From Streptomyces sp. HB132 (GTDB lineage: Bacteria > Actinomycetota > Actinomycetes > Streptomycetales > Streptomycetaceae): a DNA stretch of 64,000 bases. The stretch lies in assembly GCF_016909575.1 (NCBI RefSeq), contig NZ_JAFBGA010000001.1:372001-436000 (forward strand). The letters run 5' to 3'. Positions 1 to 9,190 of the stretch are shown here, one piece after another. Within the stretch, counting starts at the first letter, position 1. The number at the start of each line of letters is the position of its first letter. Position numbers and translations under genes: made by a program. Below the pieces are notes generated by a model. The model ran no database searches. It worked only from the letters and a program-made list of their open reading frames with translations, and was not told the origin of the DNA.

Positions 1-329
1 AGCCAGGCGAAGAAGCCCTGCTCGCGGCGGCTCCGCGCCATCGGGCTCGGCTCCTCGACCCGCACCCCGAGCATGCCCCGGGCCCGGCCGCGCTCGGCCC
101 GGCCGAGACCACGCGCCCCGTGCAGCCCCAGCACGAGCAGCGGCAGCCCGATCACGGTGACGGAGAGCCCGGCACCCACGCCGATCAGGAACACGGTGTA
201 CACGAATCCGGCGATCGCCATCGGCAGGTTGGCCAGGAGATACGCGATCTCCTTCCACGTCCACCGGTCGAAGGCGAAGCGCGCGGGCGGCGGCCGGTCG
301 TTGTCCGGCAGGGAGGGGCTCATGGTCAT
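1..329 (-). CDS. Sensor-domain membrane protein, N-terminal part (probable sensor histidine kinase), cut by window edge
   Basis: The reading frame opens with ATG at 329 (a second in-frame ATG lies at 323) and runs off the window start without a stop, giving about 109 residues. After a short hydrophilic start it has [19 protein letters not shown], then a long hydrophobic stretch with [19 protein letters not shown] and [13 protein letters not shown]. This resembles the putative sensor domain (four-helix membrane domain) found at the N-terminus of many streptomycete sensor histidine kinases. The kinase half would lie outside the window, so a stand-alone sensor-domain protein is also possible. 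It is divergent from the nuo operon across about 190 bp. Confidence 0.7.
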   Translation of the reverse strand, partial: MTMSPSLPDNDRPPPARFAFDRWTWKEIAYLLANLPMAIAGFVYTVFLIGVGAGLSVTVIGLPLLVLGLHGARGLGRAERGRARGMLGVRVEEPSPMARSRREQGFFAW

Positions 330-457
330 ACGACCAGCGTGCCGGGCCGGGGACTCCCACGCCATGGGGTTCGTGGGTGCCGCGCGGTAGGGATAACCCC
401 ACCTCGCCCCGCACCTCCCGTCCCACCCGTTGTGCGACGGGGCTGCTTACCGTCTCT

Positions 458-488
458 TTGACAGGGCCTAGACTCCCGTGCGTACAGA
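458..488 (+). promoter_or_regulatory. Candidate promoter of the nuo operon
   Basis: TTGACA at 458-463 is a perfect -35 box. The best -10 candidate is TACAGA at 483-488, with a 19-bp spacer that is slightly long. It sits 34 bp upstream of the nuoA start in the gap between divergent genes. The -35 is convincing; the -10 is an inference. Confidence 0.4.
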
Positions 489-521
489 CCGTCGGACAGG
501 TTGAGGGAGCGAGGGACGGAC

Positions 522-923
522 GTGGCGGACGTGCCGGGACCGACCGTTCTCGCGTCGGACTACTTCCAGAGCTACTCAGTGGTCGGGCTGCTCGCCCTGG
601 TGGGCGTGGTGTTCGTCGCCGTCGCCTTCGGGGCCGGCCGACTGCTGAGGCCCGTGGTCCCGACGCCGGAGAAACTCCTCACGTACGAGTGCGGCGTGGA
701 CCCCGTGGGGGAGGGCTGGGCCCACACCCAGGTCCGCTACTACGTGTACGCCTTCCTGTACGTGATCTTCGCCGTCGACTCGATCTTCCTGTTCCCGTGG
801 GCGACCGTGTTCGCGGCCCCGGGCTACGGGGCGACGACGCTGGTGGAGATGTTCATCTTCCTCGGTTTCCTGGCCGTGGGACTGCTCTACGCATGGAAGA
901 AGGGCGTCCTCGAATGGGCGTGA
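522..923 (+). CDS. nuoA: NADH-quinone oxidoreductase subunit A (second, incomplete nuo cluster)
   Basis: Small membrane subunit of the complex I proton-pumping arm, about 133 aa with three hydrophobic segments. The family signature is clear: [15 protein letters not shown] followed by [24 protein letters not shown] chose GTG at 522 because GAGGGACGGAC lies just upstream; an in-frame TTG at 501 would add seven residues. It is the first gene of a ten-gene operon and its stop overlaps the nuoB start by 10 bp. Confidence 0.9.
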   Translation: MADVPGPTVLASDYFQSYSVVGLLALVGVVFVAVAFGAGRLLRPVVPTPEKLLTYECGVDPVGEGWAHTQVRYYVYAFLYVIFAVDSIFLFPWATVFAAPGYGATTLVEMFIFLGFLAVGLLYAWKKGVLEWA

Positions 924-1549
924 CGAGCCGGCCGAACCCCGAACCCCCCGTGTCGCTGCCCGACCCGACGCCGCTGCCCGGGCCGAAGAAGCTCGGCGTA
1001 CTGTCCCGGCTCGCGCCCGAGCCGATGAAGGTGGTCCTCAACTGGGGCCGCCGCTACAGCCTCTGGGTCTTCAACTTCGGACTCGCCTGCTGTGCCATCG
1101 AATTCATCGCCGCGTCCATGGCACGGCACGACTTCATCCGGCTCGGCGTCATCCCCTTCGCGCCCGGCCCCCGGCAGGCCGACCTGATGGTCGTGTCCGG
1201 CACGGTGACGGACAAGATGGCCCCGGCCGTGAAGCGGCTCTACGAGCAGATGCCCGAACCGAAGTACGTCATCTCCTTCGGCGCCTGCTCCAACTGCGGC
1301 GGACCGTACTGGGACTCGTACTCCGTCACGAAGGGCGTGGACCAGATCATTCCCGTCGACGTCTACGTGCCCGGCTGCCCGCCCCGGCCCGAGGCGCTCC
1401 TCCAGGGCATCCTCAAGCTCCAGGAGAAGATCGCCCGGGAATCGCTCGCCGAGCGGTACACCACCGAGGACACGGCCCGGCCCTCGGCCGCGGCCCTGCG
1501 CAGCGGTCTCGTCGCAGCGCCGAAGACGCCGGGGGAGGAGCGGACGTGA
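914..1549 (+). CDS. nuoB: NADH-quinone oxidoreductase subunit B (PSST, N2 cluster protein)
   Basis: Peripheral subunit that carries the terminal 4Fe-4S cluster N2, about 211 aa. The ligand set is intact: the Cys59-Cys60 pair in GLACCAIEF, Cys125 in [14 protein letters not shown] and Cys155 in [15 protein letters not shown]. The C-terminal 40 or so residues after the catalytic fold are hydrophilic. The start is ATG at 914, inside the end of nuoA; an in-frame GTG at 920 would overlap the nuoA stop directly. Its usual partner NuoD, which completes the quinone pocket, is not encoded in this operon. Confidence 0.93.
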   Translation: MGVTSRPNPEPPVSLPDPTPLPGPKKLGVLSRLAPEPMKVVLNWGRRYSLWVFNFGLACCAIEFIAASMARHDFIRLGVIPFAPGPRQADLMVVSGTVTDKMAPAVKRLYEQMPEPKYVISFGACSNCGGPYWDSYSVTKGVDQIIPVDVYVPGCPPRPEALLQGILKLQEKIARESLAERYTTEDTARPSAAALRSGLVAAPKTPGEERT

Positions 1550-2922
1550 CCGCCCCGGACACCTACGACCGGCTGCCCGACGCCGTCACGGACGTCTTCG
1601 GCCCGGACGCAACCGCCGCGTACGCCTACGACCTGCTCACCGTCGACGTCCCCGCCGCCTCCTGGATCACGGCCCTCGAAACGGCCCGCGACGAGCTGGG
1701 CTGCACCTACTTCGACTGGCTGAGCGCCGTCGACGAACCGGGCACCGGCTTCCGCGTCTGCGCCCACGTCGTGGCCCTCGGCGTCGGCACGGTACGGCGC
1801 CTGCTGGTCCGTACGACCGTCCCGCACGACGCGGCCGCCCTGCCCACCGCCATCGGCGTCTACGCGGGCGCCGCCTGGCACGAGCGCGAGACGTACGAGA
1901 TGTTCGGCGTCGCCTTCGACGACCATCCGCATCTGGTCCCCCTGCTGCTGCCGGAGAGCTTCGAGGGCCACCCGCTGCGCAAGGACTTCGTCCTGGCCGC
2001 CCGCGTCGCCAAGGCATGGCCGGGGGCGAAAGAGCCCGGCGAGTCCGAGCACGGCGGGCCCAAGCGGCGCACCATGCTGCCGCCTGGTGTACCCGACCCC
2101 AACGAATGGGGCCCGCTCAAGGGCCAGCTCCCGCCCGCCCCGGCCCGCCCGGCCCGAGGGGCCCGTGCGGCGGGCGCGGCCGGCGACCGACCGGCGCGCC
2201 GGGCCCGCAGCGCGAGCGAGGGCTCGGCGGCACAGCGGCCCGCAACCGCACAGGGCGCCGCGGGCGCCCCGGACGCGGCGGAGGCCCCGCAGACGGCTCC
2301 GCCGCGCCGCACCCGCAGCGCCTCCCAGGGCTCGGCGGCCCAGGCCACCGGCCCGGCGCCCGCGCCTCCCGCGGGCGCTCCGTCCGCCGGTGCAACTCGA
2401 AGCGGCGGCGGCGCGAAGGGTGCGGCCGGCAGTGCGGACGCACCCTGGCACGACGCCCGCCCGGCCTTCGGTGAATCCCCGGAGCAGAAGCCGGCACCGG
2501 CTGCTCCGCCGGAGGCCCCACAGCCGTCGGAGACCGCGCCCGAGACGGAGGCTCCGCAGCAGCCGGAGGCCGTGTCGGCGCCGGAAGCCGAGCAGCCGTC
2601 GGAGGCCGTTACCGAGCCCGAGCGGGCCCCGGAATCCGGGCAGCAGGCGGAGGACGCACCGGCGGTCGAGCCCGGACAGTCTTCGGACGCGCCTGCGCAG
2701 GGTGCGGCCGGCCGAGCCGTCCCCGACGGCGCTCCCGGCCCCGGTCGCGAGCCCGAGCCCGATCGCGCGCCGGAGCCCGGACCTGATCGCGAGCCCGAAG
2801 CCGATCCCGGGCCTGATCGCGGGCCGGAGTCCGATCGCGAGCCTGGTTCCGAGTCCGATTCCCCGTCCCGGACCGATCGTTCCGCCGGTCCCGGCCGCCC
2901 CGCCGGAGGCGATACCGCGTGA
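1546..2922 (+). CDS. nuoC: NADH-quinone oxidoreductase subunit C with a long disordered C-terminal tail
   Basis: Residues 1 to about 197 form a NuoC (30-kDa subunit) domain with [20 protein letters not shown] at about 111-130 and a downstream HPLRKDF. Family members usually end about here, near 200 aa. This protein continues to 458 aa with a low-complexity Ala/Pro/Glu tail. The tail contains two near copies of a decapeptide ([10 protein letters not shown] and [10 protein letters not shown]) and, near its end, a run of short PEPDR/PGPDR-like repeats encoded by imperfect repeats at about 2745-2870. The tail is not a fused NuoD: it has none of that family's motifs. The GTG start at 1546 overlaps the nuoB stop (GTGA) and is preceded by GGGGGAGGAG. 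Confidence 0.88.
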   Translation: MTAPDTYDRLPDAVTDVFGPDATAAYAYDLLTVDVPAASWITALETARDELGCTYFDWLSAVDEPGTGFRVCAHVVALGVGTVRRLLVRTTVPHDAAALPTAIGVYAGAAWHERETYEMFGVAFDDHPHLVPLLLPESFEGHPLRKDFVLAARVAKAWPGAKEPGESEHGGPKRRTMLPPGVPDPNEWGPLKGQLPPAPARPARGARAAGAAGDRPARRARSASEGSAAQRPATAQGAAGAPDAAEAPQTAPPRRTRSASQGSAAQATGPAPAPPAGAPSAGATRSGGGAKGAAGSADAPWHDARPAFGESPEQKPAPAAPPEAPQPSETAPETEAPQQPEAVSAPEAEQPSEAVTEPERAPESGQQAEDAPAVEPGQSSDAPAQGAAGRAVPDGAPGPGREPEPDRAPEPGPDREPEADPGPDRGPESDREPGSESDSPSRTDRSAGPGRPAGGDTA

Positions 2923-3887
2923 ACGACGTACTCGACGTCGCCCTCCGCCTCGTCATCGTCTTTGCAGTGTTCATGGTCGTTCCCCTCGTCGTGGGACAGG
3001 CGGAACACAAGGTGATGGCCCACATGCAGGGTCGCCTCGGCCCCATGTACGCGGGTGGCTTCCACGGCTGGGCCCAGCTCGTCGCGGACGGGGTGAAGTT
3101 CGCGCAGAAGGAAGACGTCGTACCTGCCGACGCGGACCGTCGGATCTTCCAGCTGGCCCCCGCCGTCGCTCTGCTCCCGTACCTCCTCGTGATCGTGGCG
3201 ATCCCGATCGGCCCCGGTGAGGGAGCGGTCGGTCAGGTCGTCGACGCGGGCATCTTCTTCGTGCTCGCCGTCATGGGTGTCGGCGTGCTCGGCTCACTGA
3301 TGGCGGGCTGGGCCTCGGCCAACAAGTTCTCCCTCCTCGGTGGTCTCCGCACCGCCGCGCAGCTGCTCGCCTACGAACTCCCGATGCTGCTCGCCGCCGC
3401 CTCAGTGGCCATGGCAGCCGGTACGGTCTCGCTCCCCGGCATCCTCGACGCCTTCCAGTGGTGGTGGCTGCCCTGGCAGATCGTCGGCGCACTGGTCTTC
3501 TTCGTGGCGGGGCTCGCCGAACTCCAGCGCCCGCCCTTCGACATGCCGGTCGCCGACTCCGAGATCATCTTCGGCGCGTACACCGAGTACACGGGTCTCC
3601 GCTTCGCCCTGTTCCTGCTCGCCGAGTACGCCGGAATCGTCGTCCTGTGCGGTCTGACCACCGTCCTCTTCCTCGGCGGATGGCACGGACCGCTCGGCGC
3701 CGACGGCCTCGGCTGGGTCTGGACCCTGCTCAAGACCGGTGTTCTGGCGTTCGTCGTCATCTGGCTCCGGGTCACCTACCCCCGTCTGCGCGAGGACCAG
3801 CTGCAGAAGCTCGCCTGGACCACGCTCATCCCCCTCGCCCTCGCGCAGATCGCGCTCACCGGCATCGTGAAGGTGGCGATCAACTAG
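2919..3887 (+). CDS. nuoH: NADH-quinone oxidoreductase subunit H
   Basis: Membrane subunit (322 aa, about eight spans) that lines the quinone entry channel. Conserved segments are present: [16 protein letters not shown] in the first loop, [20 protein letters not shown], and [19 protein letters not shown] followed by [18 protein letters not shown]. The usual Glu-Arg-Lys of the first loop reads Glu-His-Lys and the usual ELNR reads ELQR, so it is a divergent paralogue. The start overlaps the nuoC stop (GTGA). Confidence 0.92.
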   Translation: MNDVLDVALRLVIVFAVFMVVPLVVGQAEHKVMAHMQGRLGPMYAGGFHGWAQLVADGVKFAQKEDVVPADADRRIFQLAPAVALLPYLLVIVAIPIGPGEGAVGQVVDAGIFFVLAVMGVGVLGSLMAGWASANKFSLLGGLRTAAQLLAYELPMLLAAASVAMAAGTVSLPGILDAFQWWWLPWQIVGALVFFVAGLAELQRPPFDMPVADSEIIFGAYTEYTGLRFALFLLAEYAGIVVLCGLTTVLFLGGWHGPLGADGLGWVWTLLKTGVLAFVVIWLRVTYPRLREDQLQKLAWTTLIPLALAQIALTGIVKVAIN

Positions 3888-4498
3888 TGCCCCCGATCCC
3901 CGGATCAGGCCTGGCCAAGGGTCTGGCCGTCACCCTGCGGACCATGACGAAGCGCACGGTCACCGCGCAGTACCCGGACGTCCAGCCCGAACTGCCGCCC
4001 CGCACCCGGGGCGTCATCGGGCTGTTCGAGGAGAACTGCACGGTCTGCATGCTCTGCGCCCGTGAGTGCCCCGACTGGTGCATCTACATCGACTCCCACA
4101 AGGAGACGGTGCCCCCGGCCGCACCGGGCGGCCGCGAGCGCAGCCGCAACGTCCTGGACCGCTTCGCGATCGACTTCGCGCTGTGCATGTACTGCGGTAT
4201 CTGCATCGAGGTGTGTCCCTTCGACGCCCTTTTCTGGTCGCCCGAGTTCGAGTACGCGGAGACGGACATCCACGAACTCACCCACGAGCGCGACAAGCTC
4301 CGCGAGTGGATGTGGACCGTCCCCGAACCGCCCGCGCTCGACCCGGCGGCGGAGGAGCCCAAGGAGATCGCCGCAGCCCGCAAGACGGCGGACAAGCTCC
4401 AGGCCCAGGAAGCCCAGCAGGCACGAGAGGCCCAGGCAGCCCAGGAGGCGCAGGCAGCCCGGCCGGACCGGACAGCGGAACAGGAGGGCCAGGAGTGA
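3887..4498 (+). CDS. nuoI: NADH-quinone oxidoreductase subunit I (two 4Fe-4S clusters)
   Basis: Ferredoxin-like subunit of 203 aa with both cluster motifs complete: Cys51, 54, 57 and 61 ([12 protein letters not shown]) and Cys100, 103, 106 and 110 ([12 protein letters not shown]). It would pass electrons towards cluster N2 in NuoB. The last 55 residues are an Ala/Gln/Glu-rich helical tail absent from minimal NuoI proteins. The GTG start shares one base with the nuoH stop (TAGTG). Confidence 0.92.
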   Translation: MPPIPGSGLAKGLAVTLRTMTKRTVTAQYPDVQPELPPRTRGVIGLFEENCTVCMLCARECPDWCIYIDSHKETVPPAAPGGRERSRNVLDRFAIDFALCMYCGICIEVCPFDALFWSPEFEYAETDIHELTHERDKLREWMWTVPEPPALDPAAEEPKEIAAARKTADKLQAQEAQQAREAQAAQEAQAARPDRTAEQEGQE

Positions 4499-5196
4499 CC
4501 CTCGCGGCCACCGCCGGCCACCCCGGCTTCCTCTCACCGACCGGCGTCGAGATCGCCTTCGTCCTGGTCGGGATCGCCACCCTCGGCGCAGCCCTCATCA
4601 CCGTCACCACCAGGCAACTCGTACACGCCGCCCTCTGGCTCGTCGTGGCGCTCGGCGGTGTGGCGGTCGAGTACCTCCTGCTCACGGCCGAGTTCATCGC
4701 CTGGGTGCAGGTCCTCATCTACGTCGGTTCCGTCGTGGTCCTCCTCCTCTTCGGGCTGATGCTCACCAGAGCCCCCATCGGCCGCTCCCCGGACGCCGAT
4801 TCGGGCAACCGGTGGATCGCCCTCGGCGCTTCGGTCGCCGCCGCCGGTGCCCTCGTCTGGGTCGTCGTGGACGCCTTCCGTACGACCTGGATCGATCTGG
4901 ACGGCCCCGCCCAGGGCTCCACCAAGGCCTCCGGGGAATTCCTCTTCCGGCACTGGGTGCTGCCCTTCGAGGCCCTGTCCGTCCTGCTGCTCGCCGCCCT
5001 CGTGGGCGCGATCGTCCTGTCCCGCAAGGACCGCAACGACCCCAAGGAGCGCGAGGGCCGTCAGGACAGTCAGGGTCCCCGGAACAGTCAGGGCCCCCGG
5101 AGCCTGAAGGGCACGGGCCGGGGCGCGCCGAACCGCACGGATGCGCCGGGCAGCCGCACGGAACGGCCCGTCACCGACCGGGAGGACAAGAGCTGA
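4495..5196 (+). CDS. nuoJ: NADH-quinone oxidoreductase subunit J
   Basis: Five-span membrane subunit, 233 aa. Typical features are [20 protein letters not shown], then [20 protein letters not shown] and the kinked helix [20 protein letters not shown]. About 55 residues after the last membrane span are charged and Gly/Gln/Arg-rich. The GTG at 4495 overlaps the nuoI stop (GTGA), with AGGAGGGCCAGGA just upstream. Confidence 0.9.
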   Translation: MTLAATAGHPGFLSPTGVEIAFVLVGIATLGAALITVTTRQLVHAALWLVVALGGVAVEYLLLTAEFIAWVQVLIYVGSVVVLLLFGLMLTRAPIGRSPDADSGNRWIALGASVAAAGALVWVVVDAFRTTWIDLDGPAQGSTKASGEFLFRHWVLPFEALSVLLLAALVGAIVLSRKDRNDPKEREGRQDSQGPRNSQGPRSLKGTGRGAPNRTDAPGSRTERPVTDREDKS

Positions 5197-5615
5197 TGCA
5201 CCTCGCCTATCCCGCCGTCCTCGCCGTCCTCCTCTTCTGCACCGGGCTGTACGGAGTGCTCGCCCGCCGCAACGCGATCCTCGTCCTGATGTCCGTCGAG
5301 CTCATGCTCAACGCCGTCAACCTCAACCTGGTCGCCTTCGACGTCTGGCTCCGCGACGCACTCCACGCGGGACAGGCCCTCACCCTCTTCACGATCGCCA
5401 TCGCCGCGGCCGAGATCGGCATCGGACTGGCGATCGTCCTGGCGGTCTACCGCAACCGCGGCAGCTCGGACATCGACCGCCTCCGCGACACAGCCGAGAC
5501 CGACGACGCCGAAGCGCTCCCCGACGGCTACGACGGCGAAGCCGACCGGGACACCACCGCAGACCAGGCCACTGCTCCGGCAGGGAAGGCAAAGAAGGCA
5601 GAGGCCACCGCGTGA
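5196..5615 (+). CDS. nuoK: NADH-quinone oxidoreductase subunit K
   Basis: Three-span antiporter-like subunit. The membrane Glu residues needed for proton transfer are present as Glu35 ([12 protein letters not shown]) and Glu73 ([13 protein letters not shown]). At 139 aa it is about 35 residues longer than usual NuoK (about 100 aa); the surplus is an acidic, Ala/Asp-rich C-terminal tail. The ATG shares its first base with the nuoJ stop (TGATG). Confidence 0.92.
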   Translation: MHLAYPAVLAVLLFCTGLYGVLARRNAILVLMSVELMLNAVNLNLVAFDVWLRDALHAGQALTLFTIAIAAAEIGIGLAIVLAVYRNRGSSDIDRLRDTAETDDAEALPDGYDGEADRDTTADQATAPAGKAKKAEATA

Positions 5616-7612
5616 CCACCACGACCCTCGCCGTCCTCGTCCCCCTCCTCCCCTTCCTCGGAGCGGCCGCAGGACTCCTCCTGGGCCGGACCGCGCCCGG
5701 CTTCGTCCGTCCCCTCGCCGTCCTGCCGACCCTCGCCGCGACCGTCATCGCGGTCGTCGTCGCCGCACGGCAGGCCGGCGGCCGGCCCATCGACGCCGCG
5801 ACCCAGCTGACCCCCACCGGCTCGGTCCCGATCGACCTGGCCCTGCACCTGGACGGCTTCGCCGTTCTCGTCGCCGTCCTCGTCGGGCTCGTCGCCACCT
5901 GCGTACAGATCTACTCGACGGCGTATCTGAAGAACGACGCCCGATACCCCTCGTACGCGGCGCTCGTCTCCCTCTTCACCTCCGCGATGCTGCTCGTCGT
6001 CTACTCCGGCGACCTCATGGTGCTCCTGGTCGGCTGGGAGATCATGGGCATCTGCTCGTACTTCCTCGTCGGCCACTACTGGGAGACCCCCGAAGCCCGC
6101 GCGGCCTCCCTCAAGGCATTCCTCGTCACCAAACTCGGCGACGTCCCCTTCCTCATCGGCCTGTTCGCGCTCGCCGCGGACACCGGCACCTTCCGCATCA
6201 CCGGCATCCTGGCCGCCGTGAACAACGGCGGACTCGACCACCCCACCCTCATCGCCCTGCTGCTCCTCGCCGGAGTCGCGGGCAAGTCCGCGCAGTTCCC
6301 CCTGCACACCTGGCTGCCCGACGCGATGGCCGGCCCCACCCCCGTCTCCGCGCTGATCCACGCCGCGACGATGGTCGCCGCCGGTATCTACTTCGTGGCC
6401 CGGCTCCTTCCCGTCTTCGCCGCCTCCGGCGCAGCCCTCGTCGTCCTCGCGGTGATGGCGGCCGTGACGATGATCGGCTCCGGACTCGCCGCACTCGCGC
6501 AGGACGACATCAAGCGCGTCCTCGCCTACTCCACGATCGGCCAGCTCGGCTACATGTCCGGCGCCCTGGCCGTCGGCGACCGTGGAGCCGCCGTCTTCCA
6601 CCTCCTGTCCCACGGTGCCTTCAAGGCCGTCCTCTTCCTCGCGGCGGGCGTCGTCATCCACGCGGCGGGCACGAACTCACTCGCCGCCATGTCCCGCATG
6701 GGCGGGCTGGCCAAGCGCATCCCCGACGCCTACTGGACGATGACCGTCGCCCTCCTGGCACTCGCCGCCATCCCCCCGTTCGCCGGCTTCTTCTCCAAGG
6801 AAGCCGTTCTCGTCGCCGCCGAGCACACCGCCTTCGGTGACCGCGACCTCGCCCCGGCAGCGGCCGGCTGGACGATCCTGGTCGCCGGACTCGCCGCCGC
6901 GGTCCTCACCGCCGCCTACGCCACCCGACTCTGGCTCCTGGCGTTCCGAGGGCGCGGCCCCGAGGCCGCCGACCACGGCAGGCAGCCCGTCGCGATGACC
7001 TCCGTCCTCTGGGTGCTCGCCGTCCCCACGATCGCCTTCGGCCTCACCACCGGTGTCCTCATCGACTGGTTCGACGGACACAGCCTCGCTCCCTCCCTCA
7101 CGACCGCCGTCCTCTCCACCGGCGTCGGCCTCGTCGGCGGGCTCGTCACCTACGGTGCGTGGCGCCACACCACGGCCCTCGCCGACCGACCCCCGGTCGG
7201 TGCGGTCGCCGCACATCCGGACGCCGAACCCGCCCTGGTGGAGGCCGAGGCCATCGCCTCGCACACCGCGGCGTACGGCACCATCGCGGATGCTCCGGAC
7301 CCCTCCGACCCCGGCAGGCTCCTGCTGGGCCCGCTGCACCGCCACGCGGTCACCGGCTTCCACCTCGACGCCCTGTACACGGCGCTGTTCGTCCGGCCCG
7401 TGGGAGCCGCCGCCCGGCTCGTCCGCTTCCTGGACCGTGAGGTCGTCGACACCTACGTACGCGGCTCGGGCAGCATCGCCCGCGGACTCGGCACCCTGGT
7501 CCGCCGCGCCCAGACCGGCAACGTGCAGACCTACCTCGGCGCCCTGCTCGCCGGAACCCTTGTCCTGGCGATCGCCGCCGTCGTCTTTGCCAACGTCTAC
7601 GCCGGGGCGTGA
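5612..7612 (+). CDS. nuoL: NADH-quinone oxidoreductase subunit L
   Basis: Largest antiporter-like subunit, 666 aa. Its proton-path residues are intact: the Glu in [18 protein letters not shown], the Lys in [19 protein letters not shown], and the Lys in [15 protein letters not shown]. The last 100 or so residues form the amphipathic lateral-helix region and a final membrane span. The GTG start overlaps the nuoK stop. Confidence 0.93.
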   Translation: MTTTTLAVLVPLLPFLGAAAGLLLGRTAPGFVRPLAVLPTLAATVIAVVVAARQAGGRPIDAATQLTPTGSVPIDLALHLDGFAVLVAVLVGLVATCVQIYSTAYLKNDARYPSYAALVSLFTSAMLLVVYSGDLMVLLVGWEIMGICSYFLVGHYWETPEARAASLKAFLVTKLGDVPFLIGLFALAADTGTFRITGILAAVNNGGLDHPTLIALLLLAGVAGKSAQFPLHTWLPDAMAGPTPVSALIHAATMVAAGIYFVARLLPVFAASGAALVVLAVMAAVTMIGSGLAALAQDDIKRVLAYSTIGQLGYMSGALAVGDRGAAVFHLLSHGAFKAVLFLAAGVVIHAAGTNSLAAMSRMGGLAKRIPDAYWTMTVALLALAAIPPFAGFFSKEAVLVAAEHTAFGDRDLAPAAAGWTILVAGLAAAVLTAAYATRLWLLAFRGRGPEAADHGRQPVAMTSVLWVLAVPTIAFGLTTGVLIDWFDGHSLAPSLTTAVLSTGVGLVGGLVTYGAWRHTTALADRPPVGAVAAHPDAEPALVEAEAIASHTAAYGTIADAPDPSDPGRLLLGPLHRHAVTGFHLDALYTALFVRPVGAAARLVRFLDREVVDTYVRGSGSIARGLGTLVRRAQTGNVQTYLGALLAGTLVLAIAAVVFANVYAGA

Positions 7613-7615
7613 GCC

Positions 7616-9190
7616 GTGTTCGATATCAGCGCATCCGTGATGCAGTTCCTCCTGGCGTTCGTCGTCGTCGCCCCGCTTCTCGGCGCGGTCGCCGCGCTCC
7701 TGCCCGCCCCGCCCGGGCTCAAGGGAAGGAACCCCGACCAGGCCGTGCTCCGCCACGGCGTGACCGTCACCGGCGCCGTCCTCCTCGCCGTCCTCGTCCT
7801 CGCCGCGGGCTTCGACCACGACCACCCGTCGAAGATGCAGGCCACCACCGACATCAGCTGGATCCCGGCACTCGACGTCCGGATCCACCTCGGCACCGAC
7901 GGCATCTCGCTCCCCCTCCTCGTGCTGACCGCGCTGCTGACGTTCCTCTGCGCCCTCTACAGCTACTTCAAGCTCCCCGCAGGCCCCTCCCCGAAGGCCT
8001 TCGTCGCTCTGGTCCTCGTCCTCGAGTCCGGTACCCTCGCGACCTTCGCCGTCCTCGACCTGCTGCTGTTCTTCCTCGCCTTCGAGATGGTCCTCATCCC
8101 GATGTACTTCCTCATCGCCCGCTGGGGCGGCGACCGGAAGCAGGCCGCCGCCTGGAAGTTCATCCTCTACACGCTGCTCGGTTCCGTGGTCATGCTGCTC
8201 GGGCTGCTCCTCATCGGACTGAAGAGCGGCACGTTCGACATGGTGGCACTCGCCACTGACAACGGCCGGGGCCTCACCGCGTCCGTGCAGGTCATCGCCG
8301 TACTGGCCGTAGGGATCGGCCTCGCCGTGAAGACCCCCATGTGGCCCCTGCACAGCTGGCTGCCCGACGCCCACACCGCCGCTCCGACCGTCGGCTCCGT
8401 CCTTCTCGCCGGCGTGATGCTGAAGATGGGGACGTACGGGTTCGTCCGCATCCTGCTCCCCGTCGCCCCCGACGGGATGCAGACCTTCGCGCCGTACCTC
8501 GCGGCGTTCGCCGTCGTCGGGATCATCTACGGCTCCCTCGCGTGCCTCGCCCTCGCCCGCCCCGGCGCCAAGGGCGACCTCAAGCGCCTCATCGCCTACT
8601 CCTCCGTGGGCCACATGGGCTTCGTGCTGCTCGGCATCGCGACCATGACCCCCACCGGTGTGAACGGCGCGCTCTTCGCGAACATCGCCCACGGCCTCAT
8701 CACCGGCCTGCTGTTCTTCCTGGTCGGCGCCGTCAAGGACCGCTACGGCACCGCGGACCTCGACACCCTCGCCGGCGCCACCGGGGCCGCTCTCTACGGG
8801 CGCGCCCCCCGGCTCGGCGGCCTCCTCGCCTTCGCCGCCGTCGCCTCGCTCGGACTGCCCGGCCTCGCAGGATTCTGGGGAGAGATGCTCACGCTGTTCG
8901 GCGCCTTCGACCCCGCCGAAGGACTCAACCGCGCCGCCTTCCTCACCTTCATGTCCATCGGCGCCTTCGGGACCCTGCTCACGGCCGCGTACATGCTCCT
9001 CGTCGTACGCCGCGTCTGCATGGGCGAGAGGCGCGAAGAGCCGCAGCCGGTCGCCGACATCCAGACCTACGAGTTCGCCGCCTGGACCCCCCTCGCAGCC
9101 CTCACCGTCCTCGCCGGACTCTGGCCCGCCGTCCTCCTCGGCCTCACCGACCCGGCCGTGCAGAAGCTCCTCGCAGGAGGCAAGTCGTGA
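7616..9190 (+). CDS. nuoM: NADH-quinone oxidoreductase subunit M
   Basis: Antiporter-like subunit of 524 aa. Diagnostic stretches are FLAFEMVLIPMYFLIARWGG, KTPMWPLHSWLPDAHTAAPT, GSVLLAGVMLKMGTYGFVR and DLKRLIAYSSVGHMGFVLLG, which hold the conserved membrane Glu and Lys residues. It begins at GTG 7616, three bases after the nuoL stop. Confidence 0.94.
   Translation: MFDISASVMQFLLAFVVVAPLLGAVAALLPAPPGLKGRNPDQAVLRHGVTVTGAVLLAVLVLAAGFDHDHPSKMQATTDISWIPALDVRIHLGTDGISLPLLVLTALLTFLCALYSYFKLPAGPSPKAFVALVLVLESGTLATFAVLDLLLFFLAFEMVLIPMYFLIARWGGDRKQAAAWKFILYTLLGSVVMLLGLLLIGLKSGTFDMVALATDNGRGLTASVQVIAVLAVGIGLAVKTPMWPLHSWLPDAHTAAPTVGSVLLAGVMLKMGTYGFVRILLPVAPDGMQTFAPYLAAFAVVGIIYGSLACLALARPGAKGDLKRLIAYSSVGHMGFVLLGIATMTPTGVNGALFANIAHGLITGLLFFLVGAVKDRYGTADLDTLAGATGAALYGRAPRLGGLLAFAAVASLGLPGLAGFWGEMLTLFGAFDPAEGLNRAAFLTFMSIGAFGTLLTAAYMLLVVRRVCMGERREEPQPVADIQTYEFAAWTPLAALTVLAGLWPAVLLGLTDPAVQKLLAGGKS

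Noticed and set aside
2745..2870. Short periodic repeats as a CRISPR array
   Set aside because: They are in-frame codon repeats inside nuoC with no spacers of constant length.
2140..2922. NuoC tail as a fused NuoD domain
   Set aside because: The tail is low-complexity Ala/Pro/Glu and repeats; none of the NuoD motifs are present.
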